Assembly (NCBI GenBank): GCA_033065855.1
Contig: JAVXUO010000331.1
Span: 1-64,000, forward strand
Reading direction: 5' to 3'
Source: Escallonia rubra
Lineage: Eukaryota; Streptophyta; Magnoliopsida; Escalloniales; Escalloniaceae
Length of the DNA: 64,000 nt
The notes beneath the pieces were generated by a model. The model made no database searches. It had not been told where the DNA came from and was given only the letters and a program-made list of their open reading frames with translations. A program made the translations under genes and the position numbers. How positions within the stretch are numbered: the first letter of the stretch is position 1; every line of letters begins with the position of its first letter. Of the stretch, positions 25,240 to 38,210 are shown one piece after another.

Positions 25240-27225
25240 CATGCACAAGAGGAAGAGAAGTCTATTAGGTATAAGAACCGATTCCAATCTCTATCTAGAG
25301 TTGACGTGGAACATTAACGTCCACTCTCACGCCTAGCGTGGAATATAAGATAATCATACCCATGGTTCGCGTGGAATAATAACGTAAACTGTAGATCCTA
25401 AAGGAGCGGTGAGATAACACACTTCAGCCACTAAGGCATGGGTGCTTACTTACAACTTACAAGCTGCCAAAACACTGTTGGACGTAACATGTTATCTGCC
25501 TTCAAATTCCTTGTCAAACCAGCTCAGCTCACCTCAGTCTTGAGCACATGAATGACACAGACAGATCAAATAACATTCCTCATGGTTCATATTTTATTTT
25601 TGTTTGTTATGTTATAGTGGGACCATAATGTCGAACCTTAAATTAAACAGCTCAGAATATTAGAAGAAGTGCACTTATATCCGTACTTAACTATATTAAT
25701 CAATTCATTGGTATCTTTTATCTGAACGACTTTGTGTTTAATAAAAAAATGGAGCAACGACGTTGTACGTACGTTCGGATGTGCAAATGAGTATGTTTGT
25801 CTAAGAGAGGACAATTTTGTCCCACAACACGTGCTAACTTTTTCTTTCAAACAATCTCATTCCTCCCTAACTTGATTATTACCAACAATCACCGCCTTCT
25901 ATTTCTCACCAAAAACCACTATAAACACTGTATCTTGGCGACGGGACATAAAAAACTCGACAATGTGATTCAAATCATCGGAGGGAAGTAATTCACCAGA
26001 GGAATGTAAAGTGAGATCTTGGTTCCCGCACAAATAGGGGGTGGAGGGGAACGGTTGAAAGAGAGATGCCAACAACGGTGGTTTGTTGGTGGTAACAGTT
26101 GACTTGCGTGAAGAGGAATTTCAGCCTGGGAGGATTGAGGAAGATAGGTATGGAGGGAGGAGGGGGCATATTGCCTTTTCACCTAAGATAACATGACAAG
26201 TACTAAATAATCTAACAGTTCCTTGTAATGTTTAATTAATCAGACTGTAGGAAGTATACTTTCTAGGAAGTGTTAGTAAAAGCCCATTCGCATGACGTCG
26301 AGACCGTATCAAGAAGTTATCTACTATAGCTTTATTTCGGGCTATACTATCACGAACGCGTTCAAACGTACATATAAAACTTATATCTTGTTGTTGAGGT
26401 AATTGCGATAGTAATCAATAAACAAAAAGGATAAAGTAAAACAGTTTTACAAGAAGAAAGCAAACACAAAAGCAATCAATGGAAGCTCACATGGTTCACT
26501 GAATTATAGTGGGTGATGGAGACTATCATGCCACCTTTTGCATGAGTGGCAGTACATTGTGAAAAATGGGCATTTTTAGGAAAAGCAAGCCTAGTTACTT
26601 TCCTTGTCATAAAGACTTGCAATTGTTGGTAAGGCTATCAGTTCCCATTTCCTATTCCAAACAAAAAAAAAAAAGGGGGTTCCCACTTCCCCAAATGCTT
26701 TTTGCAGTGCACATAAAGGCCACACTAAATCATATCTAAAGACTGGTAAGGTGTTGATTGGATGAACTCAGATGCAGTAATAAGGGACTGAACTTATATG
26801 CAGCGATGGTTCTCAAAGTATTTTAGTATTTGAAGAGCATCCATTATGTATGGACTAATCTTAAAGTTGAGTGATGAGTATACATCAACTACAACTTGAG
26901 TGCGTCATAATTCAAATATATTCGATTAGCACCTCAATTTATTTTCGTAGCCCGAATTAGTCAGAGGTCTAACCAAGCCTCGTAGGTGTTAAAAATTTTC
27001 GAGGAAATTTTTTTCAGACCGTGGACACATTTTATATAGCGAAAAAAAAATCATTTTTCAGAAAAAGAAGCCCCAGACTAGATCTTATAAGGAGATCACA
27101 TTTGCTTTATTTCTTCTATGTGAAATTATCTTTTCTTTTCAAGCTGAATCATCAACTTTAACTTTAATTTCCTCATTCACTTAGTATTTATTTTAAACTT
27201 GTGAATATAGTATGATCATCTACTC
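25240..27225. other. Gene-free stretch with one dispersed-repeat copy
   Basis: Copy 1 of a dispersed repeat (about 25232-25330: AAAAGCATGC, then GGTATAAGAACCGAT, CAATCTCTATCTAGAGTTGA) is shared with 30395-30470 and 33721-33812. The rest has no recognised gene. Open frames at 25.8-26.2 kb and elsewhere are short and without motifs. Confidence 0.45.
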
Positions 27226-27228
27226 TTA

Positions 27229-28190
27229 GGGTCCGATTGGCAAACAGAATTGGAATTGAAATTGAGAATTGCAATTCAATTCCAATTCCTATGGAATTGA
27301 AATTGCTATGGAATTGAATAGAATTTGTAATTCTATTGATTGGTTAGCACATAAAATTAGATTAAGAATTGAAATTGCTAAAGTAAAAAAACAAGATGTA
27401 AATATGCAACCAAATCATACCCAACAACAGATCTTGATTTACTATATCTAAAGATCTATGGCAAACGGTGCGGGGAAGCCACCAGAGAAATTCTCAGCGG
27501 ACAAGGCGAGGAAGGGATTGGGGCTGGGGGCGTCGATTTCCTCGAGGAAGCCACCGTGGCAATCAGAGCAGAGGGGTTCGGAGGAGGTGGGCAATGGGGG
27601 TATGGAGACGGTGCGGTTGCATTGGTGGCAGAAGTATAGTTGCGGGCTTGGGCTTGGGGAGGCGGCACCTCGGCCGTCGCCACCGCCGCCGCCGTAGAAA
27701 CTATCCCACGACATGATCGGGAGAGCAAGAGAGGGAGAGGGAGAGAGTTGAAGCAATGGCTCGCCTTCCAATGGCTCGTCAAAGCAGCAAATCTTGCCGC
27801 CGTCGCCGTCAAATTAGTGGTGTGTAGCCACCACCGTATGCACAGTAAATTTCAGCTAGATGGCGAGGTAGAATCAAGAGAGAAGGAAGAGAAGAACTGT
27901 CATGGTGAGGCTGCATCAGATTCAGAAGAGGAAGGAAGAGTGTCGGGCAGAGGCTACGAGTGGAGAGAGAGAAATAGTGACAAAAATAATGGGCTTGGAA
28001 TTGCAAATTTGAGGTTGGGCCTTAAGAATTGGACTGTGGGCCTTAAGGTATGTTTTTAATTTCATGGAATTGGGTATGAATTGTAATTCCAATTCCAAAT
28101 AAGTCGTCCAATCAGCAGAATTGTAATTCCTAAGCTCCAATTTCAAAATCAACTTCAATTTCAAGGCTAATTCGGTGATCCAATCGGACC
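27229..28190. mobile_element. PIF/Harbinger-like (Tourist-type) element with a captured gene fragment
   Basis: The left end GGGTCCGATTGGC and right end GATCCAATCGGACC are inverted repeats. Both are flanked by TTA (27226-27228 and 28191-28193), the 3-bp target duplication typical of PIF/Harbinger. Subterminal parts are rich in AATTGGAATTGAAATT and its complement, as in Tourist-like MITEs. The middle (about 27450-28030) is GC-rich, unlike the ends, and holds the 5' part of a RING-type E3 ligase gene on the minus strand. No transposase is present, so movement would need a partner in trans. Confidence 0.75.
27448..27714 (-). pseudogene. Captured 5' fragment of a RING E3 ubiquitin ligase gene (zinc-ribbon part)
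   Basis: Read from the ATG at 27714, the frame encodes MSWDSFYGGG, then a zinc-ribbon with C29, C32, C49 and C52 (YFCHQC ... LCSDC), then HGGFLEEIDAPSPNPF. This is the N-terminal layout of plant RING1/RHC1A/RZF-type E3 ligases, in which a C-terminal RING-H2 follows. The frame stops at 27448, before any RING, inside transposon-derived sequence. About 300 bp of apparent 5'UTR upstream (to about 28000) seems to have been carried along. It is an untruncated N-terminus without a catalytic domain. It could be transcribed but cannot act as a ligase. Confidence 0.7.
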
Positions 28191-28193
28191 TTA

Positions 28194-28309
28194 ATAGATG
28201 AACATAAATCAATTTTTTTCTAACCAAATTATAGTGTGGAACCCATTTGAAAATTGAGTTAAAGTGAACTCCTCAAAGTGAGTTTAAAACCTACAATGCC
28301 AACACTAGG

Positions 28310-28359
<50 letters not shown>

Positions 28360-28588
28360 AGACAATATGAAAATCAACCCGTCAATTTTCTACCTAATGA
28401 TGTTTCGCCATATAAGGAAGGAGATGACTTTCATGATGTTCCAGTAAAAAGGTCAGTAAGGCAGTTGAATTTAGTGGAGGAAACTCTTAACAAGTAAGGA
28501 AGTTAAATTTTAATTGGTGCACAAGTTTTAAAAAAACTCAAATAAGCCTGGGTTGTTTGCTATTTTCAACTCATTTTTCAGAAACAAT
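28194..28588. repeat. Spacer with a (CA)n microsatellite
   Basis: An uninterrupted CA repeat of about 40 bp lies at 28311-28351, followed by a short TA run. No gene is seen. Confidence 0.8.
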
Positions 28589-28604
28589 ATCCTTAACGAG
28601 TTTT

Positions 28605-29885
28605 TTTTTTTTTTTTTAATAATAGAATAGCATTTATAATTAAAATGTTTCAGAAGTGCCCAACGGCGAGTAAAGGTCACGACATTTTCGTAACTCTGTG
28701 TATACACGACCACAAAGGTCAGAAACTAACAACGAACCTATAAACTCAAAACCGATTACAATTAAACTAAAGCAGAGCATATCTTACACTTTAGATTAAC
28801 TTAAAGTAATAAGCCTAAGTCTAAAGGTTATAAACACACAACGTATACTAAAAAGAAAACACTATAAATTTAAACGACACAAAAAGTACAATGAGGAGCC
28901 GACGGGAGTCGACGAAAATCACAGATGTACTCGGCAATCAACGGGATCACAATGCAAATATAAGAGGCAGGAAACCTTGCATGGTTCACAATATTTCACC
29001 GGCGACTTCCCTCCAAAACACGGCATCCATCAGCCGGGCATCAAGCCAACAATAACAAACAAGGCTTCAACTAGACTGTAACTGACTCCATTCCCCCCCC
29101 CCCCCCGGCAACAAACTTACCCCACGCCCAAACCCCTAGAGTAGATTACCCTGGAAAACCCTCCCCCCCTCCATCCCTAGGGCCTCAACCCCCCTTCCCC
29201 ACCCCCCACCCCAACAGGCCTAAGACCCCCAAAACCCACCCGAGGCCCCAAACCCCCCCCCTCACCCACCACAGGACATCACAACGTACTACACCAAAAC
29301 CCTAGACACTGAGCATAGAAGCCAAAACAAACACCCTACAGCCAACTAAAAAGCCCTGATTACTGCCGGCAAAATCCGGCCGCCGCCGGTAGGATTCCGG
29401 CCACTCAAATCCGGCCACTTCCGCAATAAAAGATCTAACCCTAGCAAAGTCAAACCTCTTCAATCAACAATACAACCAAGCAACCCATGATCAATAATCC
29501 GATCAAGACCTATCAGATCTAGAAGATCAAGGAAGACCCTCGATCTTCACAGATCTGAAGAGATCCGGCGAATCGGCGGAGGCACGGACATCATCGTCCC
29601 CGATCGTGGCTGGGGAGGATGGCGCCGGCCACCTCGTTGTAATCTGCCATCGATTTCCATCCGCGATCAGCCGCCGGCCGCGAAGGACGACCACCCTCAG
29701 AGTAAGAGCTCACTAGAAGAAAGCAAGATGTATACCGGTCCTAGGCCGGACTCCGGCCACCGCCCCACACGCGCCATCGCACGGTGGGGCGGCCGCGGTG
29801 GCTAGCTGGGGAAAGTTTTCTTAGAGAGAAGTAGGAGATTTATTTTTAGAGAGAGAAAGTTGGGTTCCACTAAAGCAAAAAAAAA
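28605..29885 (-). mobile_element. Non-autonomous non-LTR retroposon with 16-bp TSD
   Basis: Target duplications ATCCTTAACGAGTTTT lie at 28589-28604 and 29886-29901. A T run right of the left copy (to about 28617) is the poly(A) tail, so the element is in minus orientation. On that strand its 5' part is GC-rich and leader-like (about 29.9-29.4 kb), followed by C/A-rich and then AT-rich sequence. No RT, endonuclease or other long frame exists. It looks like an internally deleted LINE or a long SINE-like parasite mobilised by a LINE. A C homopolymer (about 29093-29106) and C-rich tracts to 29270 are unusual. Confidence 0.75.
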
Positions 29886-30394
29886 ATCCTTAACGAGTTT
29901 TGAGCGTCATAAATATATGTAAAAGTGTAAAAGCCACTAAATACTTTAATAAAGGAGGGCAAAAGCATTTTTACAGAAAAATAAATGGCATTGTAGCCAT
30001 CACAGTAAGGAATCATAATCCGGAAACTTTCTCTTGTTTATGTTGCCAAAAAAAATCTCAAATAATGTTCGCCTCTAATTTTGCAGTGGAGTATATGTGC
30101 ATGCAAGAGTATCTTTTGATCAATGGAAGCGTGTGAAAACCTTTACACCTCTGTTTAATTTGGTTACGATCTTCTATGTTCTTCGTTTTCATGTTGTTAA
30201 GCTTTCTTGTTATGTTATTACTTTTAAATTCTACTTTTGGAAAACACCAAATTTAAATACCATTTTACCAACTCTTTATTAGACACGTTCATTACTAGAA
30301 TTCACTCCGCTCATATTGGCTTATAAATGTGTAGGTAATAATAGTTAGACGGCTAAAACTTAGTGTCCAAGCAAAAAACATGTTCATATGGAGG

Positions 30395-30470
30395 AGATGC
30401 ACATCAGGGTATAAGAGTCGAACTCAATATCCATGTACAGTCGACGTGAGAAATTAACACAAAAACTATA
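30395..30470. repeat. Dispersed repeat, copy 2
   Basis: GGGTATAAGAGTCGAACTCA followed by ATATCCATGTACAGTCGACG matches part of copies 1 and 3. Partial and diverged. Confidence 0.5.
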
Positions 30471-33400
30471 TATGAGTTTTTAAAAATGTTGTGTGGTGAT
30501 TAATTGATTTTATTACTTTCGTAATTATATAAAAAAAAGTAATACTTCTTTCAATTTTTTTTTAGATGAAATGAAACTTAGATTCATGGACAGGTGAAAG
30601 ATTGCCGATTCATTAGTCAAAAAGATCATGAAAGGAAGATTAAGTGGAACATGATTGACTTTGGTGATAGAGTCGTGAAAACACCCTTCTCTTACATCCA
30701 TGCGCTTCATATTTACTAGGAGTTCGTTCCAAAAAATATAGTCATTCCAAGAATCTCTTATCTATCCTCTTTCAATCACCACAGGAGAGCAAATGAAATA
30801 GAAAAAGAAAATATCTGTCGTATACTCTTAAAAGTATCATAGTAAAAACTAAAAACTATTGACAATGGTAACAAAAAAAAGAAGAAGAAGCACAATTTAG
30901 CTGGGTTGATTGCTTTAAAAAGGGTGATGAGCGTCATGGTTAAGTCATGGAGATGCAGACCAGACGGAGAGGTGTAGTACTTGGGGCACCCAATGGGTCA
31001 CTCGGACAAAAGAGAGTGTGCGGTCGTCCTGCAAACACAACTAGCCATTGAATTGACAGGTTCATCGTGATGCGACCTCCGGTGGGGCTCTACGTGTAGG
31101 GTTAGCCCAATTTAGACGTGACTTACCTTAAAGTGAACTTTCCCGAATTGGAATGAGGTCCACGTGTCATAATGGGTGAAGTTGACGGTGTCTTCCTTTT
31201 TAAGGTTAAGAATCTGACAGTATATTGTACCTCTTGGGCCCACGGCATTCATCGCCAGCCACCAGATCTCCATCAAATTTTCCTCATCCCCACTGATCAA
31301 CTTCACTTGTCTTCAATCACTCAAATCAAATACAGTAGGATATATACAGCGATTTCCGTAAACTATATTAATGTGTTAAAGAGTGATCAGAGCTAATTAA
31401 TGGTCTTTTTCGCTAGATAACTGTGTTAAGAGTGAAAAATAATTTTGGTATTACCATCTCAGTGATCCGAGCCAGCGGCAGCGGCGCGAGGACTTAACGA
31501 CCGAACATGCTGCAACCCAGGGATCATCGGACTATCATCCAAACCGTTACTCAAATTTAGAAATCTTACTCGACATTATGAAAACCGGTTAGTTCTATGT
31601 CTTGGTGCTGCTTACTTTCCAATTAAGTTGGCATTGACGCTTGTCTGATAAAGCAGGAAGCAAGATAGTTTAGGAGCTGCTTGACCTTAAACCTTCCTCT
31701 TCTATGTAAAATAGATCTGCTGCATTGCTTTTCTTCACCAAACAAACAGTGCGAACGAAGAGTTAGTCAATATTTCGGCTTGGAGACATTGGAGGTTTAC
31801 CAATTATGATGTATCTTTTCTGCATGTACTGGGGAATCTTTTTAATTTTACACGCTAATGTGTGTCAAATTTCGGTTATAGATCGAAAAAGGAGAACAAC
31901 ATGAGTACATTGGACAATGACTTTTAAAACCAACCACCACACGGTGAAACAGCTTTAGCATACGTTGTTACAGACAACCTATGACCGAAAATATAACAAA
32001 GAGTTGAGGGCGTGTTCAGAATATAATCGTATTCTTTTTCCTCTAACCATATGCGCGCACGCACACGTACAAAAAACAAGAGAAATGCATAAAGAAGTAT
32101 AACGTACCGGTATTCCTTTGTGTATGTGTGTGTTATACTGCGTTAGAAGAATAACAAGGATGTCCAAAAGAAGAGAATTTCTTTAGAAAAAGAAAAGGAA
32201 AGGGATTTTCAGATTGGGCCCAAAGGCTAATCAATCAAAATTTTGAGAAGATTTTATGTGGAGAGGTGTGGAAGTAGCAATTGATGGAGCCAGTTACGAA
32301 ACCCGATCCTCTGATAGCTGTTCTTTGCTTACTGCCTTTTGAAACTCTTCAATTGCTGCTAAGACACAGTGGATGAGCCTATTCCAAGGGTCCACCTCCT
32401 GAGCACTGTTGCAATGGACCACAACACAGTACGTTTATGGCTTAGCTTTATATGGCTGACCCCATGTGGTCTTCATCCCTGTCCCAACACCCTTGATGTG
32501 GTACCTTTGGGTCCCCCACCCATGGAACACAATGAACTCCTTACGCTATTCATGTATTGAATGCATCTACGATGACAGGGGTGATGGGCAACCCTTGGTA
32601 CGTACATCTTTTATATATCCCTGCAAATGTTGAGTAATCCAACGAGCAAATAAATATGTAGCAGTTGTGAGACGCGATGACGTGATATTTAACTCAGTTT
32701 TCGGACTATGAACATCAAAACGTGATCTGTAATACCATTGCGCGCCAGCTAGCTCGGGCCCTTGCCATCTAAGCTACAACGTTATGTTGTCCTTCACAAC
32801 CCGGCATTCCAACTATTTTAGGCTACGCACGGTAGTGGTTTGAGACTATTGAACACTATTTTCTAGGCGATTCTTACTTCTTGGAAGTACTAAATGACCC
32901 AGCAGTGACCGAAACCTAGAAGAGCGGATTCAAAGGATGGCTACTATTGAAACATGTCAATGGGGGGGTTATACATCCATGGAAATAGAACATAAGATTT
33001 TTGTGACATATATATTGAACAAATTGATCCAAGTCTCCATGGCTCAAATCTAGAGTAGAGTTCTTATCATTACAGTGAAGCTGTCCATTATAGTGCAATG
33101 ACTTTAGACCTACATTATATTCGCATGAGTTATTTTAAGGGGTACATCCATGGATTTCAAGCCACCACCCAACTCACAAAACCAACTTTTTGCCTAATAT
33201 GGGAAAAGGTTGAATAGCTTGAACATAGCCAACTTTCATTCGTGAGATGCTTGTGAATGTAGTTATAATTGAGATTCATTGTTCCTTGCTGTGGACGTGT
33301 GGTAGCTTTCAAGGCATATTGCGGGTTCGTACTCCACTAGTTTGAAAGTAATTATGCTGAACTACGATAAAATACATTAACTTTCTGAACTCCTAGCAGA

Positions 33401-33720
33401 TTTAACTATGAAAATTGGCTGCCAAGGAGTTTCAATCTCAGAAACAAAAGAGAGAAAAAAAAAGCAACTCTTGCAGTCAATAGCCACGTATATTCTTTTA
33501 ATGAAAATCATGTAGTTAAAACCTAGCTCCTATGCACAAGATTTTTTAACCCATTATTGCAGTTTAACTTCATTTATCTATAGGTTACGTTTTGAAACGT
33601 ATGTATCAAGTGTGTGATTTTTGGAGATTGGTGGTCGAATATGAGGTAGCGGCTTAAAGACTATGGGGTATAGAAAGAGCCTAACTTTGATATCTATCAT
33701 ATTGAAGTCTGATGTCCAAC

Positions 33721-33812
33721 TCCCAAAAGCATGCTCAACCGAAGGAGAAACCCACCAGGTATACCGATCTCAATCTCCATGTATAGTTGATGTGAGATTT
33801 TAGCAGAAACTA
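33721..33812. repeat. Dispersed repeat, copy 3
   Basis: AAAAGCATGCTCAACCGAAG, CAGGTATACCGATCTCAATC and CATGTATAGTTGATGTGAGA match, in the same order, copy 1 (25232-25330) and the shorter copy 2 (30395-30470). Probably an old transposon or SINE fragment; its class is unknown. Confidence 0.6.
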
Positions 33813-35795
33813 AGATATCATATATACCAAGAAAATGAGGTTTCAAACCATGATATAAAGTAAAAGTCTTTAAGGAAACTAATCTTGACTTTGATGGAAG
33901 AATTACGGATGGATTTGTTAATGGTATGGAGGAATATCAGATAACACTGCGGGTACAATAAAATCACGAGCTCGCCTATGTTATCTACTACGGAGTACTA
34001 ATCTATGAGCCACTTCGTTTCCACTCTTACAAGCAACCAAGAATTCTTCCGACTCAAAACAAAGGGCATTTCTCTTTACACCTTCTAACTGTATACTATG
34101 GCGGCATTCCTCGTTTGTTAAGTTAGATAAATCGCGATTTGGAACTACTCTTTGTCAAAAAACTGTTTTGAAACCATACTTTCGTTCAAAACAACTATAT
34201 GATAATCCACCTCCTTGTTTGTCGCCAAGAGATCGGTACTAATTACCGTTAAAGTACGTTTTAGCAACGAAAGTCGGGTGGAGTAACGTTTTTGTGAAAC
34301 CACAAATTTGTCTGGCAAATAAATAGAGAGAGGGAGAGACGGGGGACAAGGGAAAAGCTGCTATTCTTTTTTGGGGGGTTTGGCAATTCGACCATCTGAA
34401 TCTGACCTGAAATTTTCACGTTTTAAAAATATCTGTTAGAAGACAAAGCTCTTTGAGTCCACAAACGGCTCTAATGGCAGTCCTTGGGCATGTCGCAGGA
34501 TGTTGCATGACCTCACTAAATCGTAAAGAACAAAAGGAAAGCCTGAGAATGTCTATATTGATGCCTTGCCTGTAGTTTGCAATTTCAGAATAGCAAAACC
34601 ACAGCTGGGTTCCCTTAGAGAAAGGTCTCTCTTGCCTTCACCTTTTGTATCTTTCTACTATCTGATTTACATCGCTTTTTTTAACTCCCATCGTGAGGTT
34701 ACGTAGCATCCTTGTCATTTGAGAGGTGTACATATTTGGTTATTCAAGTTTAAGATGTTTAGATGTATTTATGCTCGTTTGAACTATAGATTAAGTACGA
34801 CTTGCTTTCGTTCTACTTTCAAGTTGTGTTACTTTAACGATCACGCGCATATCCTTGGAGATAGTTATCGTGCATATAGTGTTGCTTCATCAATGCTTTT
34901 GGGGTTTTATGCGTGCATATTGGAAATCTTGGATCAAGGTGCCAGAGTGCGACAATTCACCAAAATTGGAATTCGTTCGGAGGAGCTGATACTACATCCC
35001 TCGCTCTAGCCTCATTTCTTGTTAAAAGGCATCTAATTATAACATTTTACGTCTTAACGAGTGTGTAGCTAAATTATCAACTTCTTTCTGACGAAGTTAT
35101 TTTTACACTGTACATCATACCATACGTTTTGACTATATTTTCTAGTGTTCTTGGTAACTTCTAAGAAAATGGGAAACCACCCAACAGTTATCGAGCTCGG
35201 ATCACATATATAGACTCCCCACTTCATATGACTTAATTTAACAACCTAAAAGAATTATTTTTAAAACGCAAAAGCAGATATGTAACACGTATAATTTGGA
35301 TATTATTTGCGAACCTTAATTTCAACTTTATTTGGAAACATGCAAGTCTTATATATACATAATTATTACATCCTTATCTTAGAAGGGTTTCCTTAACCAC
35401 TCAGAATTCTTTCTTCTTTGAGTCTAACCACACTCATCTCTTCACCGATTCTTCGCAACCAATGACTAAACCCTAACTTGGTTGTGTACATCTTTGACCG
35501 TCCAACGGTTTAGAGATATTTCCACCAATGTTCATTCCGCGAATAATTTCAGATGCCACAAATTTGTCAAAACCAGAGCTCTTGTGTCATGATCGGGATC
35601 TTCTTTTGTGCAGCAACTAACAGAAAATCGTAGCTAAATGCATTTTCTAGACAAAAAAAATTGTTATCCTAGATTTTAGATACAACGATAAAACACTTTA
35701 AGCAATGATCATTTGTTACGAAAGCTTCTAAAACATAGATGTGTAGAGTAAATGATCTAGATGTCGAACAACGTATATCTTGCTTATAATAAACT

Positions 35796-35852
35796 GTTAG
35801 GATCAAGTGCTTACCACTGCACCAAAAGCAGTGGTAAGCGCTTGATCCTAAC
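35796..35852. repeat. Near-perfect 25-bp hairpin with 7-base loop
   Basis: The arm at 35796-35820 (GTTAGGATCAAG...CCACTGC) and the arm at 35828-35852 are complementary over 25 bases with one mismatch. The loop is ACCAAAA. The phrase AGTGGTAAGC occurs again just right of it (35855-35864). It could be a foldback element or a small structured RNA. No known miRNA sequence is recognised. Confidence 0.8.
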
Positions 35853-37290
35853 AAGTGGTAAGCATTTCTTTGAGTAGGAAGAGTCTTTTTTTTTAAGAGA
35901 GAGGAACCATTCTTCGAGAGGGTTTGTTGAGAGAGACAAATGTCTGTAATCTCCAATGATAAACATAGTGAAATCGTTGCTACCACCGTGGAGTAGACTT
36001 TTGCCAAACCACGTAAATCTTGTGTATCTCTATTTTCTGTTATTGTTTTTCGATTCTCTTTTTTATTGCTTAGTGCGGAATCTAGTATATTCCTTTACAT
36101 AAACTTTATTTTCTGCGAGTATATTGCAAATATAAAAACTAATCAGCGTGAAAATTCATAAATTTCACTCAATTTACATGGTTAGGCAATTTTTCTGCGA
36201 GTATCACTGTGAGTGAAGAACAAGGAGTCATATAACCCAGATAATAATGTAAGAAATTCAAGAAAATCCTCGCTAGAAGCCACGCTCCGCCCCAAAAAGA
36301 TAGAATACGCGTTACAAGTTGGTGTACTGAGTTAACGCTCTCCCTCACATGGAGAGACAAATTAGTAATGAGAAATAAATCGAGACTGATGGTATTTGAA
36401 CCATAGCTTCATTAGGTTTCTGGGTAAGGTTGTGCCCAGACACATATATAGACTCTCCACTATGTGTAACGATGAACACATATATCCATTTCTTCCTCAA
36501 GTGAAGTAAGTTTCCTCAACAATTCAGATATACTAATGCTATCAATATCAGTCACTTTATCCTTAATATTTCTTTTTGTGACAAGTGTCAGAAGAACACT
36601 GTCATTATATCAGCAGCCTAGCTATATCAGTACGCACTTGTAGTTAGTATTCTGTATAGTTAGTTACTTGTTCCACATACTTCTTGTTCTGATCGGTACG
36701 TTTTCAAAACCAAGTCCTCTCCGTAGAACAGGTTGACTCCATCACTGTAATACTTCCCCTTCAAAGAGGATGACTTAGGGAAAGTTAGAAACTGGTCTAT
36801 TCAGTTTTTTAATGGACACATGTTAAATATGACCTTTCAACCAGGAGAGAACAGACTTAATGAAGATGGTAGAGGGGGTTGTTGTTTTTTTCAAGTTGTG
36901 TTTTGACATCATGGATAGTGGCTGGATGCCAATGACATGCACAATTCATTCCATTCCCAATTTATATCGCTGCATAATTGTTAAGTTACCGATTGTTTTA
37001 AAAACTTAAACTTCTAGAAAAGAATCAAGCAGACCAAATGTGTAGGTGAGAGAAGAATCGAATCCAGGACCTTGCAAAATGATAGCTCCAATACCATCTT
37101 AGAATTAGCCCAATAATATATGTCATCCTTTACCAGTAATCAACTTCAGGCTTTTAATAGCTCTGATCCGGGAAGCGATACGTCCATTCATTTATGTGAT
37201 ACAACCTCGTCATTGCATTTGCATCTTGTAAAAAACCGTCAAGCCACCTCTCATATGCGCGAAAACATTCATCTACGGTTGTTAACGCTT

Positions 37291-37409
37291 AACTAGCTAG
37301 GCTGCATTCACCCGGTGAGAGTCAATCATAAAACATTCTGATTTATGGTGCTGAACTAGCTAGGCTGCGTTCACCTGGTGAGAGTCAATCACAAAACATT
37401 CTGATTTAC
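37291..37409. repeat. 63-bp direct tandem duplication
   Basis: AACTAGCTAGGCTGC through AAACATTCTGATTTA starts at 37291 and again at 37354, with about four substitutions. It lies about 1 kb upstream of the SEP3 transcript. It may be a local slippage duplication. Confidence 0.85.
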
Positions 37410-38210
37410 GGCTTATCCGATTACTTCTCGACTACATGCAAACCCGATTGGTTCGTACACTAAATCAAATTTGCCACTGGAGCATCGGACCAAACAAGAA
37501 TATTATGACATGCAGTGGCATCTTATGTTAAAGCATTCCACTGCTCCTAAGGAAAAATAAATACGGACAACCTGTCACGTGTTCTGCTATAAAACAACAT
37601 GAGGTAGTAGATGGAGTGGAAAAAGAAGAAAAGGATTGGCACAAGTAACGATTTTCATCATTATATTAACCTCAATTTGAAGTAATTTAAAAGAACAACT
37701 ATCAAAAAGAGAATGCTATTTTTCACATTTTACATAAAAAATTTGCTAAGTTTAGTGACAGTTATTAAACTCTTTTACACAATTATGACGTAAGTATATC
37801 ATGTGATGACTTAAGCATCTTAGATAGCTTTAGGCTAACACTAGGAAGGCCATTTCGGTAAATGCACACCAAACATACGAATATGTTTCAGCTTTAAGGT
37901 TTAGGTCACATGATTGCCCGGAACCCCTCAACACTCCACACCCCAAATCACTTCACAGCTCGACACGTAGCACCTCATCATTCATTTACCCCCCAAGTTT
38001 TTCAGGGTTTCCCATTTCCTACCCACCACCCCCCCCTCCCAAATTCTCCACCGTCCGATCAACCCCTCATCACGTGAACCACAAGCTAAACCAATCCTTA
38101 ATCACACCCTTAAACAAGCCCATAATCAGAGAGAGAGAAGAACTGTACTTAAAGATCTTTTCCATAGGCTTCCATAGCCTGTGCTACACCTCCATACTCT
38201 CTTTCTCACT

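Larger units (their letters stand above)
29902..38210. other. About 8.3 kb gene-free region upstream of the SEP3 gene
   Basis: I recognise no exon, transposase or RNA gene here. Contents: dispersed-repeat copies 2 and 3 (30395-30470, 33721-33812), a G-box-like CCACGTGTCA at 31160-31169, a long hairpin (35796-35852) and a 63-bp tandem duplication (37291-37409). The right part probably holds distal regulatory DNA of the SEP3-type gene. The open frames at 34719-35009 and 35669-36007 have no motif. Confidence 0.45.

Noticed and set aside
34719..36007. Open frames of 96 and 112 codons upstream of SEP3
   Set aside because: No motif, no promoter or splice context, composition like noncoding DNA.
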